Source: Pelotomaculum terephthalicicum JT (GTDB taxonomy: Bacteria > Bacillota > Desulfotomaculia > Desulfotomaculales > Pelotomaculaceae). From it: 32,525 nucleotides of DNA. The first letter of the stretch is position 1, and each line of letters starts with the position of its first letter. The notes under the pieces were generated by a model. It was not told where the DNA came from. It worked only from the letters and a program-made list of their open reading frames with translations, and made no database searches. Positions 8,725 to 17,378 of this stretch are shown piece by piece. The position numbers were made by a program, and so were the translations under genes. The stretch covers positions 1-32,525 of the forward strand of contig NZ_JAKNBL010000036.1 in NCBI RefSeq assembly GCF_022410535.1. Reading direction: 5' to 3'.

Positions 8725-9483
8725 TTAAGTGATTTCGGCCAGTTGCTGACGCTGCTTCTTCCGGGCAATACCCCGTTCAACAAAGCGCACAATTATTGCG
8801 CTTAATTCATAGAGCAAATACATCGGACCAGTCACGATCGAGCAAGTTATTATGTCCGGTGTCGGTGTGATAACAGCTGCCAGCACTACAATAGCCAGTA
8901 TTGCGTAGCGCCGGTTTTTCGCTAAAAAACTATAAGTAATTAGCTCAAGCTTGGCTAAAAAATAGGTGATTAAGGGAAATTCAAAAACAACACCAAATGG
9001 TAATAGAAAACCAATAGTAAAAGATATATACTTATCGATGGTCAGCATGGGAGCTAATTCAGGCCCGGCGAATTGCAATAAAAAAGTGATCCCTAAACGA
9101 TACACTCCCCAAAACCCGAAGGCCACACCGCCTATAAAACTAATAAATGAAATCAAAACAAAGAGGGTAAAATATACCCTCTCATTTTTTTTAAGAGCGG
9201 GGACAATAAAGCTCCAGACCTGCCATAAAATAATTGGCAGAGAAGTCAGAAAACCGACAAAAAACGACAATTTGATCTTGACAAAAATAGGTTCTGTTAC
9301 TCCGGTAAAATTGGCTCTTTGTCCAACATTTGTCAGCGGTTCCAGCAATATTGCCAAAATCCGGTCACAAAAAAAATAAGCAACCACAGCTAAAATAGTT
9401 GTACTGACAATAGAAATAATTAAAACCCGACGCAATTCTTCCAGGTGCTCCAACATAGGCATTTCGTCGGTATTCTTAGCCAC
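8725..9483 (-). CDS. tatC: Sec-independent protein translocase TatC
   Basis: A 252-residue protein with six hydrophobic segments. The N-terminal MPMLEHLEELRRVLI motif and the conserved region around FGVVFEFPL identify TatC, the receptor for twin-arginine signal peptides. It follows tatA by 50 bases and precedes the fdhA remnant, whose signal peptide is of the Tat type. That context suggests this Tat set exports the formate dehydrogenase. The 174 bases between tatC and fdhA are AT-rich and hold no gene I can support; ATTATATACAAT on the minus strand there could be an internal -10 region. Confidence 0.93.
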   Translation of the reverse strand: MAKNTDEMPMLEHLEELRRVLIISIVSTTILAVVAYFFCDRILAILLEPLTNVGQRANFTGVTEPIFVKIKLSFFVGFLTSLPIILWQVWSFIVPALKKNERVYFTLFVLISFISFIGGVAFGFWGVYRLGITFLLQFAGPELAPMLTIDKYISFTIGFLLPFGVVFEFPLITYFLAKLELITYSFLAKNRRYAILAIVVLAAVITPTPDIITCSIVTGPMYLLYELSAIIVRFVERGIARKKQRQQLAEIT

Positions 9484-9533
9484 TTTGTTTTCCCCCGCTT
9501 AAGGTATTGCTATTTTCTTTCTATATAACTCTT

Positions 9534-9746
9534 TTAACTCTTTGCCGCTTTAATTGCTTGTTGTCCCTCTTGCTCCGCCACTACCGCGGCTGACACCGTG
9601 TCATCCATGACTTCATTTGATGAACGTCTAAATTCCTTGATCGTTCTACCAAGCGACTTGCCCAGTTCCGGCAATTTGCCCGGTCCGAAAATAATTAGAA
9701 CCACAGCTAAAATTAAAACTAACTCCGTAGCACCAATGTGTGGCAT
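9534..9746 (-). CDS. tatA: Sec-independent protein translocase TatA
   Basis: A 70-residue TatA-family protein with one transmembrane helix followed by FGPGKLPELGKSLG and an amphipathic helix, then a short polar tail. The N-terminal part is similar to the TatA at 5263-5496, while the tails differ. Sitting between fdhE and tatC, it is probably the partner of this TatC. The ribosome binding site is GGAGGT before the ATG. Confidence 0.93.
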   Translation of the reverse strand: MPHIGATELVLILAVVLIIFGPGKLPELGKSLGRTIKEFRRSSNEVMDDTVSAAVVAEQEGQQAIKAAKS

Positions 9747-9833
9747 TGAATCATGACCTCCTTTCCATGTCTATATTTGTATACGACATAAACGGCTGAA
9801 AATCCTGCTGGATAATATTATTTTTAAGATACG

Positions 9834-10643
9834 TCAAAGGCCTGGCGGCGGATCGAGTTGCTTGTTAAAGTAGCCTTCACTTATCGCCAGCAGATCAAGA
9901 TGCATCGTGTTTATATCTTCCAAGAATAAATTCACTCCATCTTCTCCGGCTTTTCTCTCATCGACGGTTTTTATATAACCACGGCATTCTTCACATACAT
10001 AAACCCTGTATTTATCCATTCCTTCGATGGTAATGAATTGAGATTCATTACTGTAGCAAAATGGGCAGCCCAGGCGTTGAAAGCGCCATTTCGTTTCGCA
10101 TAATCCACAGTACAAGTATCTTCCGCCACTTTCTTTTTCGAGTAAGGCAAAGTTGGGCCGGCCGCCGCAAACCGGACAATTCCCTTTTAACCAATCCTCA
10201 GTATCAACAAGGGGTAACACTTTTTCCACATACTGCCGCATAAATAATTTAACAGTATGATTAAGCAATAAGCCAAAAGTATCCGCGGGGAGATCTTGTT
10301 GAAGATAAGCCAGCAGGTTAATTCCCGGGATAAATGCTTTGCCAACAAATGATTCCTGCTCGGCAGGTTCGACCGGGAGGGCGGATTCTATTTGATCAAT
10401 TTCCGCGACTGTATTAGGATGAGTCTTTTTGATTATCCCGGCGACTTGGTGTAATATATCAAAGAAATCGGTACTTTTTACGCGGGGAGGGTAAATATTG
10501 ATCAGGGGGCTGATGTTCTTATCTGCGGGATTAGATGATTCAGGAATAGGAGAATTAAAAGTAACGGCATTTTCCGGTAGTAAAATCTGATCTAATTCCT
10601 TATAGAAGTTAACTAACATTTGCTGAATAAAATTATTTTCCAT
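9834..10643 (-). CDS. fdhE: Formate dehydrogenase accessory protein FdhE
   Basis: A 269-residue cytoplasmic protein with four CxxC pairs (CPVC, CGLC, CPFC, CEEC) in its C-terminal half, the rubredoxin-like metal-binding pattern of FdhE. In Escherichia coli FdhE is needed for maturation of the exported formate dehydrogenases and interacts with their catalytic subunits; a quality-control role before Tat export is the usual view. It is the first gene of the operon, directly behind a near-consensus promoter, and is followed by tatA and tatC. With its client fdhA disrupted it may have no local substrate. Confidence 0.9.
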   Translation of the reverse strand: MENNFIQQMLVNFYKELDQILLPENAVTFNSPIPESSNPADKNISPLINIYPPRVKSTDFFDILHQVAGIIKKTHPNTVAEIDQIESALPVEPAEQESFVGKAFIPGINLLAYLQQDLPADTFGLLLNHTVKLFMRQYVEKVLPLVDTEDWLKGNCPVCGGRPNFALLEKESGGRYLYCGLCETKWRFQRLGCPFCYSNESQFITIEGMDKYRVYVCEECRGYIKTVDERKAGEDGVNLFLEDINTMHLDLLAISEGYFNKQLDPPPGL

Positions 10644-10686
10644 GTAAAGCTCTCTCCTTCAGTGTTTTTTCCCTGAATTCTTTTTA

Positions 10687-10715
10687 ATTCTATTTATTTT
10701 GTTGTAAACTGTCAA
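10687..10715 (-). promoter_or_regulatory. Near-consensus sigma-A promoter for the fdhE-tatAC-fdh operon
   Basis: On the minus strand TTGACA (10710-10715) is followed by a 17-base spacer and TAGAAT (10687-10692), about 44 bases before the fdhE start. This is the best promoter match on the minus strand here and supports one transcript for the whole fdh operon. Confidence 0.7.
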
Positions 10716-10789
10716 GAAGATTCCCTGGGCAGACCCATTAAGCTTTGCACAACGCATTATCATCATCAAACCAAGTATTTCAGTATCGT

Positions 10790-10818
10790 TTGAATATTTT
10801 AGAGTAGTTAGGTAAAGA
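10790..10818 (+). promoter_or_regulatory. Possible promoter for the 65-residue membrane protein gene
   Basis: TTGAAT (10790-10795), a 17-base spacer and TAAAGA (10813-10818), 46 bases before the ATG at 10864. It is divergent from the fdhE promoter. The match is moderate. Confidence 0.4.
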
Positions 10819-10863
10819 TAATTTATGATTAAAATTTGTCGTTTAAATTTAGGAGGGTAAAAT

Positions 10864-11061
10864 ATGTTTTCTTATCGCACCATTGCCGGAATCGGAGCCG
10901 CCACGCTGGCGTTATTGATTTTATCCAGGGCTAACAAACATTTGCGCAGAGGGACCTGTGATTTCGCAGGCAATTATGCAAGAAATACCGCGGGACGCGT
11001 GGAAGGAATTATTCGCAGGCGTAAAATAAAAAATTTAGATATAACCAATGATGTTATTTAA
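10864..11061 (+). CDS. Small membrane-anchored protein, unknown function
   Basis: A 65-residue protein that I do not recognise. A hydrophobic N-terminal segment (about residues 8-22) is followed by a strongly basic region and a short polar tail, so it is probably a single-pass membrane peptide with a positively charged cytoplasmic side. A perfect AGGAGGGT ribosome binding site lies just upstream, which is the main reason to accept it as a gene. It stands alone between divergent fdhE and the DUF456 gene, with a small hairpin after it. Confidence 0.7.
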   Translation: MFSYRTIAGIGAATLALLILSRANKHLRRGTCDFAGNYARNTAGRVEGIIRRRKIKNLDITNDVI

Positions 11062-11122
11062 GATTGGGTAGGGTGATTTTAACAGGTCATAAGAGAGAAT
11101 AAATTGGGTTTATTACAAATGC

Positions 11123-11137
11123 GCCACTTAAAGTGGC
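11123..11137 (+). terminator. Small hairpin followed by a T-rich stretch
   Basis: GCCACT (11123-11128) and AGTGGC (11132-11137) form a six-pair stem with a three-base loop, followed by TTATTTTGTTG. It is a weak candidate terminator for the 65-residue protein gene. Confidence 0.4.
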
Positions 11138-11189
11138 TTATTTTGTTGTATAATATATGGTAGTAATTTATGGAGAGGAAAAATTAGCA

Positions 11190-11666
11190 ATGTCATTTGC
11201 TGGAATGGCGATAGCGGTTGTTTTTTTTACCGCCGGAATTATTGGCACGTTCTTACCGGTTTTACCCGGAGCGCCTCTAATCTGGTTAGGGATGTTGATA
11301 TATGGTTTTTTCGTTAAGTTTGCCAACCTGTCATGGCTCTTCTTTGTCGGTCAGGGATTGGTTGTGGCGCTGGTATTCTTAATAGATTACCTGGCAGGTG
11401 TATGGGGCGCCAAAAGATATGGAGGATCAAGGGCGGCGGTTTGGGGAAGCGTCCTCGGCGGCATTATAGGAATATGGCTGCTGGGCCCGTTTGGACTGAT
11501 TTTCGGTCCGTTTATTGGCGCGGTGCTAGGGGAGCTTTACCGTAAAAGCGATCTGAATAAAGCTTTCCAGGTCGGTATCGGCACTATAATCGGATTTATG
11601 GGCGGAACCATTTTAAAACTAGTAGTTGAAGTGTTGATGATAATATGGTTTTTTACCGTTATATAA
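11190..11666 (+). CDS. DUF456-family membrane protein
   Basis: A 158-residue, very hydrophobic, glycine-rich protein with about four membrane segments. The order of motifs (FLPVLPGAPLIWLGM near residue 25, then a YxxGxxWGAKRYGGS-like loop, GLIFGPFIGAVLGE, and a final hydrophobic helix) matches the DUF456 family, which has no established function. An in-frame ATG exists at 11157, but GGAGAGG at 11172-11178 points to ATG 11190 as the start. Confidence 0.8.
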   Translation: MSFAGMAIAVVFFTAGIIGTFLPVLPGAPLIWLGMLIYGFFVKFANLSWLFFVGQGLVVALVFLIDYLAGVWGAKRYGGSRAAVWGSVLGGIIGIWLLGPFGLIFGPFIGAVLGELYRKSDLNKAFQVGIGTIIGFMGGTILKLVVEVLMIIWFFTVI

Positions 11667-11767
11667 TGAGAGAACGGTTTATATTCTCGAGATGTTCCTG
11701 AATTTAAGAATGCTGAATTTTGAATATCTGACAGTGGTAATAAATATAGTTTGGGAGGAAAACGGCA

Positions 11768-12226
11768 ATGAAATCTGGTAGGGACTACAATGTCAATGCG
11801 ACTGTGCAGGTGGAGTTTACCGTTCGCTGGGGTGACTGTGACGCCGCCGGTATAACTTATTACGCCAAGTATTTTGACTGGTTTACAGACGGCCGTATCG
11901 CCTTATTGGAAAAAGTCGGCTTGCCCTACATGGCCACCTTTCATAACCACGGCATCGAGCTAGTGGTTATTGACGCCTTCTGCCGTTACAGGTTATCGTT
12001 GCGGCCTGTGGAAAAAGTTTTCCTGGAGACCGGCATATCCTCGTTAACCAGGACCAGGATAACATTTACATACCGCATTTTGAAGGAAGACAACACAATT
12101 GCGGCTGAAGGAAGCACAAATCACGCTTTTGTGGATGAACGGGGCAAGCCGTTTAATTTAGCAAAGAAACATCCTGAATTGTGGGATGAAATATACCGTA
12201 CTTTAGGTGACGGGGGTAAAATATAA
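11768..12226 (+). CDS. Acyl-CoA thioesterase, hot-dog fold (YbgC/4HBT family)
   Basis: A 152-residue single hot-dog domain protein. The N-terminal VRWGDCDAAGITYYAKYFDW segment has the Asp/helix signature of YbgC-like 4-hydroxybenzoyl-CoA thioesterases, which hydrolyse acyl-CoA esters in the cytoplasm. The substrate cannot be read from sequence. It has a GGAGG ribosome binding site and stands alone, converging on the aminotransferase gene with only 39 bases between stops. Confidence 0.82.
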   Translation: MKSGRDYNVNATVQVEFTVRWGDCDAAGITYYAKYFDWFTDGRIALLEKVGLPYMATFHNHGIELVVIDAFCRYRLSLRPVEKVFLETGISSLTRTRITFTYRILKEDNTIAAEGSTNHAFVDERGKPFNLAKKHPELWDEIYRTLGDGGKI

Positions 12227-12265
12227 GATTATCGATATGGCGACCAAGGCAAGGGGTTTTATTAC

Positions 12266-13456
12266 TCAGGGTTGCAGCCCCAGCTCACTGGCCAAAGCCT
12301 GGAAAGCAGGCAGTGATCTCAAGATCATCTGTTTATTGACACAGTATGAGATGCGAAAATACCCCGGCGTGCCGAAACCGCTGCCGGGCACTACCAGTAT
12401 ATTATGTTTTTGGGCGATTCCGGCAAACTCCACGTCATTTTTGACAGGGGATTGCGGGAAAATGTAAAAAGCCCCCTGAGGCTTAATCATTTTAAAACCC
12501 ATTGCAGTCAGGTTGTCATAAAGGAGATCTCTTTTTTCCTGATATTCGGCGACGTTGACGCTTTCATGCTGCAGTCCGGCCACAAGGCGTTGCATCAACG
12601 CCGGGGCGTTGACGAACCCGAGAGTGCGGTTGCAAAAAACAAGACCCTCCATTAACAGGTCGGCCCGCTCAATATTAGGTGAAATGGCCGCGTACCCGAT
12701 GCGTTCCCCCGGCAAGGCGAGGTCTTTGCTGTGGGAAGTGACTACGATGCTGTTTTTGATATATTTGAAAACACTGGGGACGGTAATGCCGTCGTAGGCG
12801 ATCTTCGCGTAAGGTTCGTCGGATATGACAAAAACCGGGTGTCCAATCTCTTTTTCCTTGTTTTCGAGTAATTTCCCCAAGTTTGCGAGTGAGTCGGCCC
12901 CGTAAACCACGCCGGTGGGATTGTTGGGGGTGTTAATGATAATTGCTTTAGTCTTTGCTGAAATGGCAGTGTCGATAGCCTGCAGGTCAAGCTCGAATTC
13001 AGCGGTAGTCGCCACTTCTTTGACCACTCCACCGTGGTTGTCTATATAGAACTTATATTCCACAAAGAAAGGAGATAAAATAATGACCTCGTCGCCAGGA
13101 TCGAGGATGGTTTTGAGCGCGACATTTAACGCTCCGCCGGCTCCACAGGTCATCACGATATGATTTTCATTTAAAGGAAGACCGCTCTGTTCCGCCAGCG
13201 TTTTAGCCACAGCCAGGCGCGTTTCAGGATAACCCGCGTTGCTCATGTAGCGGTGCATGCCTGTAATTGGTTCCAGTGACAGCTTCTTTAGCGCTTCCTT
13301 AAAGGCTTTTGGGGGTTCGACATCCGGGTTCCCAAGGGAAAAGTCAAAAACATTTTCCTCTCCGAACTGTTTCCGCAACCTTTCCCCTTCCTCAAACATT
13401 TTTCTGATAAAAGAAGCGTTTGCGAGCAATGTATTAATCTTTTTAGAAATCGTCAT
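12266..13456 (-). CDS. PLP-dependent class I aminotransferase
   Basis: Fold-type I aminotransferase, 396 residues. Key features are an N-terminal FSLGNPDVEPP stretch, GAGGALNVAL, the NNPTG motif that contacts the cofactor, SDEPYAKIAY, SHSKDLALPGERIGY with the Schiff-base lysine, and a C-terminal FRISYC with the substrate carboxylate-binding arginine. A GTG at 13465 overlaps the ribosome binding site GAGGTGG, so ATG 13456 is the better start. Aspartate-type or branched-chain substrates are possible; no pathway neighbour decides it. Confidence 0.87.
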   Translation of the reverse strand: MTISKKINTLLANASFIRKMFEEGERLRKQFGEENVFDFSLGNPDVEPPKAFKEALKKLSLEPITGMHRYMSNAGYPETRLAVAKTLAEQSGLPLNENHIVMTCGAGGALNVALKTILDPGDEVIILSPFFVEYKFYIDNHGGVVKEVATTAEFELDLQAIDTAISAKTKAIIINTPNNPTGVVYGADSLANLGKLLENKEKEIGHPVFVISDEPYAKIAYDGITVPSVFKYIKNSIVVTSHSKDLALPGERIGYAAISPNIERADLLMEGLVFCNRTLGFVNAPALMQRLVAGLQHESVNVAEYQEKRDLLYDNLTAMGFKMIKPQGAFYIFPQSPVKNDVEFAGIAQKHNILVVPGSGFGTPGYFRISYCVNKQMILRSLPAFQALASELGLQP

Positions 13457-13686
13457 TATTTCCACCTCTATATCGTTAAATTGTATTATTGTTATCTTAT
13501 ACTATTTTGAGAATAATTCAATATTAGATTGTTATTGAGAATCACTAAGCCGTTGTCGAACGGGAGCGTTTAATTCGTCAAATATTGACAAAATACTGCA
13601 ATAATACCCCCTGGTTATTAATTTTAAGCTACCATATAATAATATCGCAGGCATGAATTACACGCAACAAGGAGATGGAAAAGAAG

Positions 13687-13872
13687 ATGACAGTAATAAC
13701 TGGTATGACTCCCAATGGCCAGATAACAATACCTCGTTCAATAATGAAATTGCTTGATTTAAAAGGTGACAGTGAGGTATCCATTGAGATTGTTAACGGC
13801 GCGGTTGTTTTAGAAAAGGTTGAGGAGATGGTTGAGAATAAGGAGGATGGCTTGATTTTTAAAGCAGGTTAA
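13687..13872 (+). CDS. AbrB/SpoVT-type (MazE fold) DNA-binding protein
   Basis: A 61-residue protein whose GQITIPRSIMKLLDLKGDSEV segment is the swapped-hairpin DNA-binding domain of AbrB/MazE regulators. The ATG at 13675 touches the AAGGAG site, so the ATG at 13687 is preferred. No toxin gene follows it: the next gene is a LysM protein 38 bases downstream. It is therefore more likely a transition-state or local regulator than an antitoxin. The 218 bases upstream of 13675 contain a lone TTGACA (13585-13590) without a well-spaced -10. Confidence 0.8.
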   Translation: MTVITGMTPNGQITIPRSIMKLLDLKGDSEVSIEIVNGAVVLEKVEEMVENKEDGLIFKAG

Positions 13873-13910
13873 GAATTACTCAGTAATATCTTGATTAAGG
13901 ATGATTTTAT

Positions 13911-15083
13911 ATGCCTCTAGTTCAGGCAAAAGTAATTTTTAATAAAAAAGAATTAGACGGCCCCGTTCAAGTCGGGTGGGGTAGAGTTACCGGCAATGGA
14001 ATCAATCTGGTGGCCGTCGCCGGTAGGAAGTTGTTTTTGTTCTCTCCTTTGGAGCAAAGCTACAGTCTTGATGCCGTAATAGATGCGGAAACAACAATAT
14101 TAAGCCTGGCAGTGGGACTGCGGGAGCAGGATATTGATAAAATAGTTTTGGGAACAGCGGATAGAGTATTGGTTTACGGTGAGGGGACAGGCAATGAAGC
14201 AGGTTCTATCGTAAAATTATGGGAATCGGGAGCCGAGCCGGGTGCTTTATTTGTTGATCTAGCCTTGGCTGTTTTGAACAGTGACAGCGTCGAAACGATC
14301 ATCGCCGCGTCTGAAGGCAAGGACGCGCTGTATTTCTATCAAGCCGCCGGGCAGACTGCCGCCTTGCAGCAGTTTGAGTTGCTGGCAATCAGGGTATTGC
14401 CGGGGCCTGCTCAAAAAGTGACTGTACTGTCAAGGAGCGAATCAGAGATCCCGTTGGTTGCGGCCGCTTACAAAAACGATGATACCTCCGGGCTTTTGAC
14501 TCTATATTATACTGAAGTGGGTTTTGCGGAAGGACCTGCGCAAGAAAACCTGCCGGCCAGGGTGAGTTCGCTGACTGCCGGTGATTTAAGGCCCGCTCCG
14601 GGGGATGAGCTGGTCTGGGGCGGTGAAGACGGAATATTCAGGATTATTGAAGTTAACGAGGAATTAAGAACGGTCCTTGAATCCGATAACCTTGGCAGCA
14701 GTATACCGGCGCTGACCGCGGGCAATTTGACAGGAGGAGATGCAGAAACATTATTGGCAGGCACTCCGGAAGGCTTTCTTTTTGGCTACGGCGCTCCGGT
14801 TGAAAACAGCCGTCCTGATTGGACGGTGCTGATCGGCAATCCGGTAAACGATCTTGCCGTTAGTGAAGAGGGTCTTGTCGGGCTGGGAACGGGGGACGGC
14901 GGCCTGCAAGTGTGGCGTTTGGTGCCTGAAGGTTTCTTGACGCATGTGGTTCGAACTGGAGAGACATTAGAAGCAATCGCAGCTATTTACCATACGACAA
15001 TAGATATACTGGCTGAAACGAATCGTATAGCCAACCCCGATTTAATTTTCCCCGGACAGGTATTGCTGATTCCGCAGCTGTAA
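13911..15083 (+). CDS. Beta-propeller-like protein with C-terminal LysM domain
   Basis: A 390-residue protein. The last ~45 residues (THVVRTGETLEAIA to FPGQVLLIPQL) are a clear LysM domain, which binds N-acetylglucosamine polymers such as peptidoglycan. The first ~340 residues have repeated strand-rich units with motifs such as VAVAGRKLFLF, ILSLAVGL, LTAGDLRPAPGDELVWG and LTAGNLTGGDAETLLAG, suggesting an FG-GAP-like propeller. I see no signal peptide or membrane segment, which is odd for a wall-binding protein; a spore-associated role is possible. Translation probably starts at ATG 13911 behind AAGGATG. Confidence 0.75.
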   Translation: MPLVQAKVIFNKKELDGPVQVGWGRVTGNGINLVAVAGRKLFLFSPLEQSYSLDAVIDAETTILSLAVGLREQDIDKIVLGTADRVLVYGEGTGNEAGSIVKLWESGAEPGALFVDLALAVLNSDSVETIIAASEGKDALYFYQAAGQTAALQQFELLAIRVLPGPAQKVTVLSRSESEIPLVAAAYKNDDTSGLLTLYYTEVGFAEGPAQENLPARVSSLTAGDLRPAPGDELVWGGEDGIFRIIEVNEELRTVLESDNLGSSIPALTAGNLTGGDAETLLAGTPEGFLFGYGAPVENSRPDWTVLIGNPVNDLAVSEEGLVGLGTGDGGLQVWRLVPEGFLTHVVRTGETLEAIAAIYHTTIDILAETNRIANPDLIFPGQVLLIPQL

Positions 15084-15108
15084 TGAGTAAATAGGCAAAC
15101 TGTTTGTG

Positions 15109-15137
15109 TTGACACTCCGGTAGACGGGCGATATACT
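15109..15137 (+). promoter_or_regulatory. Sigma-A promoter for hisG
   Basis: TTGACA (15109-15114), a 17-base spacer and TATACT (15132-15137), 52 bases before the hisG start. Near-consensus. No T-box or attenuator-like structure is evident in the short leader. Confidence 0.7.
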
Positions 15138-15189
15138 TTTACAATAATAAGTAGCAGGCTAATAGGCAAATACCGGAGGAGGATTAAAC

Positions 15190-16059
15190 TTGAAACTACG
15201 TCTCGGCTTACCAAAAGGCAGTCTCCAGGAGGCTACCTTTCAACTTTTTAAACAGGCTGGTTTTAACATATCCGTCCGTAGCCGCTCCTATTTCCCGGCG
15301 GTAAATGATCCCGAACTGGAGATAGTGCTGATGCGGGCGCAGGAGATCCCTCGCTATGTTTACGAAGGAGTGCTTGACGCGGGGATTAGCGGGTTGGACT
15401 GGATTATGGAAAACGAGGCGGATGTGGTTGAGGTTGCCGACATGGTCTATGCCAAGAATACCTCAAATCCGATCCGCCTGGTCATTGCAGTGGCCGACAA
15501 CAGTGACATAAAAAACGTGTCTGATCTTAACGGCAGGCGTGTTGCGACCGAACTGGTCCGGGTAACAAGGAAATACTTGGCAGAAAACAGTGTCGATGCT
15601 TTAGTCGAGTACTCTTACGGCGCTACAGAAGTTAAAGTACCCCATTTGGTTGACGCCATAGCGGACATAACCGAAACGGGAAGTTCGCTGAAGGCTAATA
15701 ATTTGCGTATTATTGCCACCATTCTTGAATCAACCACCAAACTGCACGCAAACCACAGTTCCTGGGAAGACCCATGGAAAAGGGAAAAACTGCAGAGCAT
15801 GGCCGTCCTTCTGCAGGGGGCGCTTCGTGCCAGGTCTAAAGTCGGGCTGAAAATGAATGTGCCCGGCGCAATGCTTGAAACCATTCTTGATGTCTTGCCA
15901 GCGATGAAACAACCAACCATATCACAGCTGGTGCACAGCGACTGGGTTGCCGTAGAGGTTATCCTGGAGGAAAGACAGGTGCGCGACCTTATTCCCGCGT
16001 TAAAGAAGGCCGGTGCGCAGGATATCATTGAATATCCATTGACCAAGGTGATTCCGTAA
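15190..16059 (+). CDS. hisG: ATP phosphoribosyltransferase, long form
   Basis: First enzyme of histidine biosynthesis, joining ATP and PRPP to give phosphoribosyl-ATP. The 289-residue length and the C-terminal ACT-like domain (about residues 208-286) identify the long, HisZ-independent form that is feedback-inhibited by histidine. Motifs include RLGLPKGSLQEAT at the start, GLDWIMEN and the PRPP-binding VDAIADITETGSSL. Start is TTG 15190 behind GGAGGAGG. It is separate from any other his gene in this window and carries its own promoter. Its stop codon directly abuts the stop of convergent mtaD. Confidence 0.93.
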   Translation: MKLRLGLPKGSLQEATFQLFKQAGFNISVRSRSYFPAVNDPELEIVLMRAQEIPRYVYEGVLDAGISGLDWIMENEADVVEVADMVYAKNTSNPIRLVIAVADNSDIKNVSDLNGRRVATELVRVTRKYLAENSVDALVEYSYGATEVKVPHLVDAIADITETGSSLKANNLRIIATILESTTKLHANHSSWEDPWKREKLQSMAVLLQGALRARSKVGLKMNVPGAMLETILDVLPAMKQPTISQLVHSDWVAVEVILEERQVRDLIPALKKAGAQDIIEYPLTKVIP

Positions 16060-17358
16060 TCATCCGGTCAGCCGGTTTGCCCTCAATTGCGCTTCCCGCA
16101 CAACTTCTTCTTCGTCCATTGTCAATACTTGTCTGTGCTCCATGAGAATCTTGCCGTCCACTATCACTGTGTCCACATCGGCGGAATGGGCGGCGTAAAC
16201 CAGGTTGGCAGTGAGGTTGTGCTGCGGGCAAAAGTGCGGGCGGCGTTTGTCGATTAAGATTAAGTCCGCTTTCATACCTGCTTTCAACAGGCCGATTTCA
16301 CCGTCCAGTCCAAGTACACGCGCGCCGTTGGCGGTAGCTGTCCTTAACGCGGTAAAGGCTGGCATTACAGTTGGATCACCGGCAGAAACTTTCTGCAGCA
16401 TGGCGGCGCTGCGCATCTCTTCCAGCATGTCCAGATTGTTATTGCTGGCTGCTCCGTCGGTGCCCAGGCCGACATTGACGCCGGCTTTCAGCAGGCCTGT
16501 TACCGGCGCGGCGCCGCTGGCCAGTTTCATATTGCTTTCGGGACAGTGGGCCACTCCGACGTTATTTCGGGCCAGAATCTCCATGTCCGCGTCGTCCAGG
16601 TGGACGCAGTGGGCGGCCAGCACCGGCAGCGCAAAAAGTCCCAGACTGTTCAGGTGCCCGACAGGGGTTCTGCCGTAGCTGGTCTTAATTTGTTCCACCT
16701 CGCTTTTCGTTTCGGCCACATGAATATGCAGGCCGGCCCCGTATTTACCGGCCAGTTCGATCACCTGCTCAAGATATTCAGGCGGGCAGGTGTACGGGGC
16801 GTGCGGACCAAACATCACTTTAATCCTGCCGCCGGCCATGCCGTTCCATTCTTTAAAGAAGTTAACGTTTTCTTCCAAAGCCAAAGCGCCATTAGGCGCG
16901 TTGCCAATCAAGCCCCGGGAGAGGCAGGCGCGCAGGCCGCTTTTTTCCACGGCCAGGGCAACCTGGTCCATGATAAAATACATGTCCACGAAAGTGGTGG
17001 TGCCCGATTTAATCATTTCCAGGCAGCAGAGCATGGCGCCCCAGTAAATATCCTCAGGCTCCAGCTTATTTTCCACCGGCCAGATTTTTTCTGAAAGCCA
17101 TTCCATCAGGGGCAGGTCGTCGGCGTAGCTGCGCAGCAGGGTCATGGCGGCATGGGTGTGGCAGTTGATGAAGCCGGGCATGGCAATCATGCCGGAACCG
17201 TTAATAATCCGTTCCGCCCGGCCTTCCGGGGGAATCGACCCGCGCGGCCCCAGAGCGGCAATCCGTCCGCCTGTGATAAAGATCTCACCATTCTCGATGA
17301 TATTTTCAGACCCCTCCATGGTGAGAACAGTTGCTCCTTGAATCAATATGTCAGCCAT
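16060..17358 (-). CDS. mtaD: 5-methylthioadenosine/S-adenosylhomocysteine deaminase
   Basis: Amidohydrolase-superfamily deaminase of 432 residues. It converts methylthioadenosine or S-adenosylhomocysteine to the inosyl forms and may act on adenosine too. Metal and catalytic residues can be placed: HTH at 67-69, His213 and Glu216 in HIHVAE, the HCVH stretch near 250, and Asp301 in GTDG. AGGAGGA lies six bases before the ATG. It is the last gene of the four-gene operon mtnP-mtnA-ahcY-mtaD, 20 bases after ahcY, so both routes of SAM by-product removal are encoded together. Family members vary in substrate; the context supports the MTA/SAH call. Confidence 0.88.
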   Translation of the reverse strand: MADILIQGATVLTMEGSENIIENGEIFITGGRIAALGPRGSIPPEGRAERIINGSGMIAMPGFINCHTHAAMTLLRSYADDLPLMEWLSEKIWPVENKLEPEDIYWGAMLCCLEMIKSGTTTFVDMYFIMDQVALAVEKSGLRACLSRGLIGNAPNGALALEENVNFFKEWNGMAGGRIKVMFGPHAPYTCPPEYLEQVIELAGKYGAGLHIHVAETKSEVEQIKTSYGRTPVGHLNSLGLFALPVLAAHCVHLDDADMEILARNNVGVAHCPESNMKLASGAAPVTGLLKAGVNVGLGTDGAASNNNLDMLEEMRSAAMLQKVSAGDPTVMPAFTALRTATANGARVLGLDGEIGLLKAGMKADLILIDKRRPHFCPQHNLTANLVYAAHSADVDTVIVDGKILMEHRQVLTMDEEEVVREAQLRANRLTG

Positions 17359-17378
17359 CAGAATCCTCCTGAAATTAG

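Noticed and set aside
13687-15083. AbrB-like gene as antitoxin of a toxin-antitoxin pair
   Set aside because: The following gene encodes a 390-residue LysM protein, not a PIN or MazF-type toxin, and no small toxin frame is nearby.
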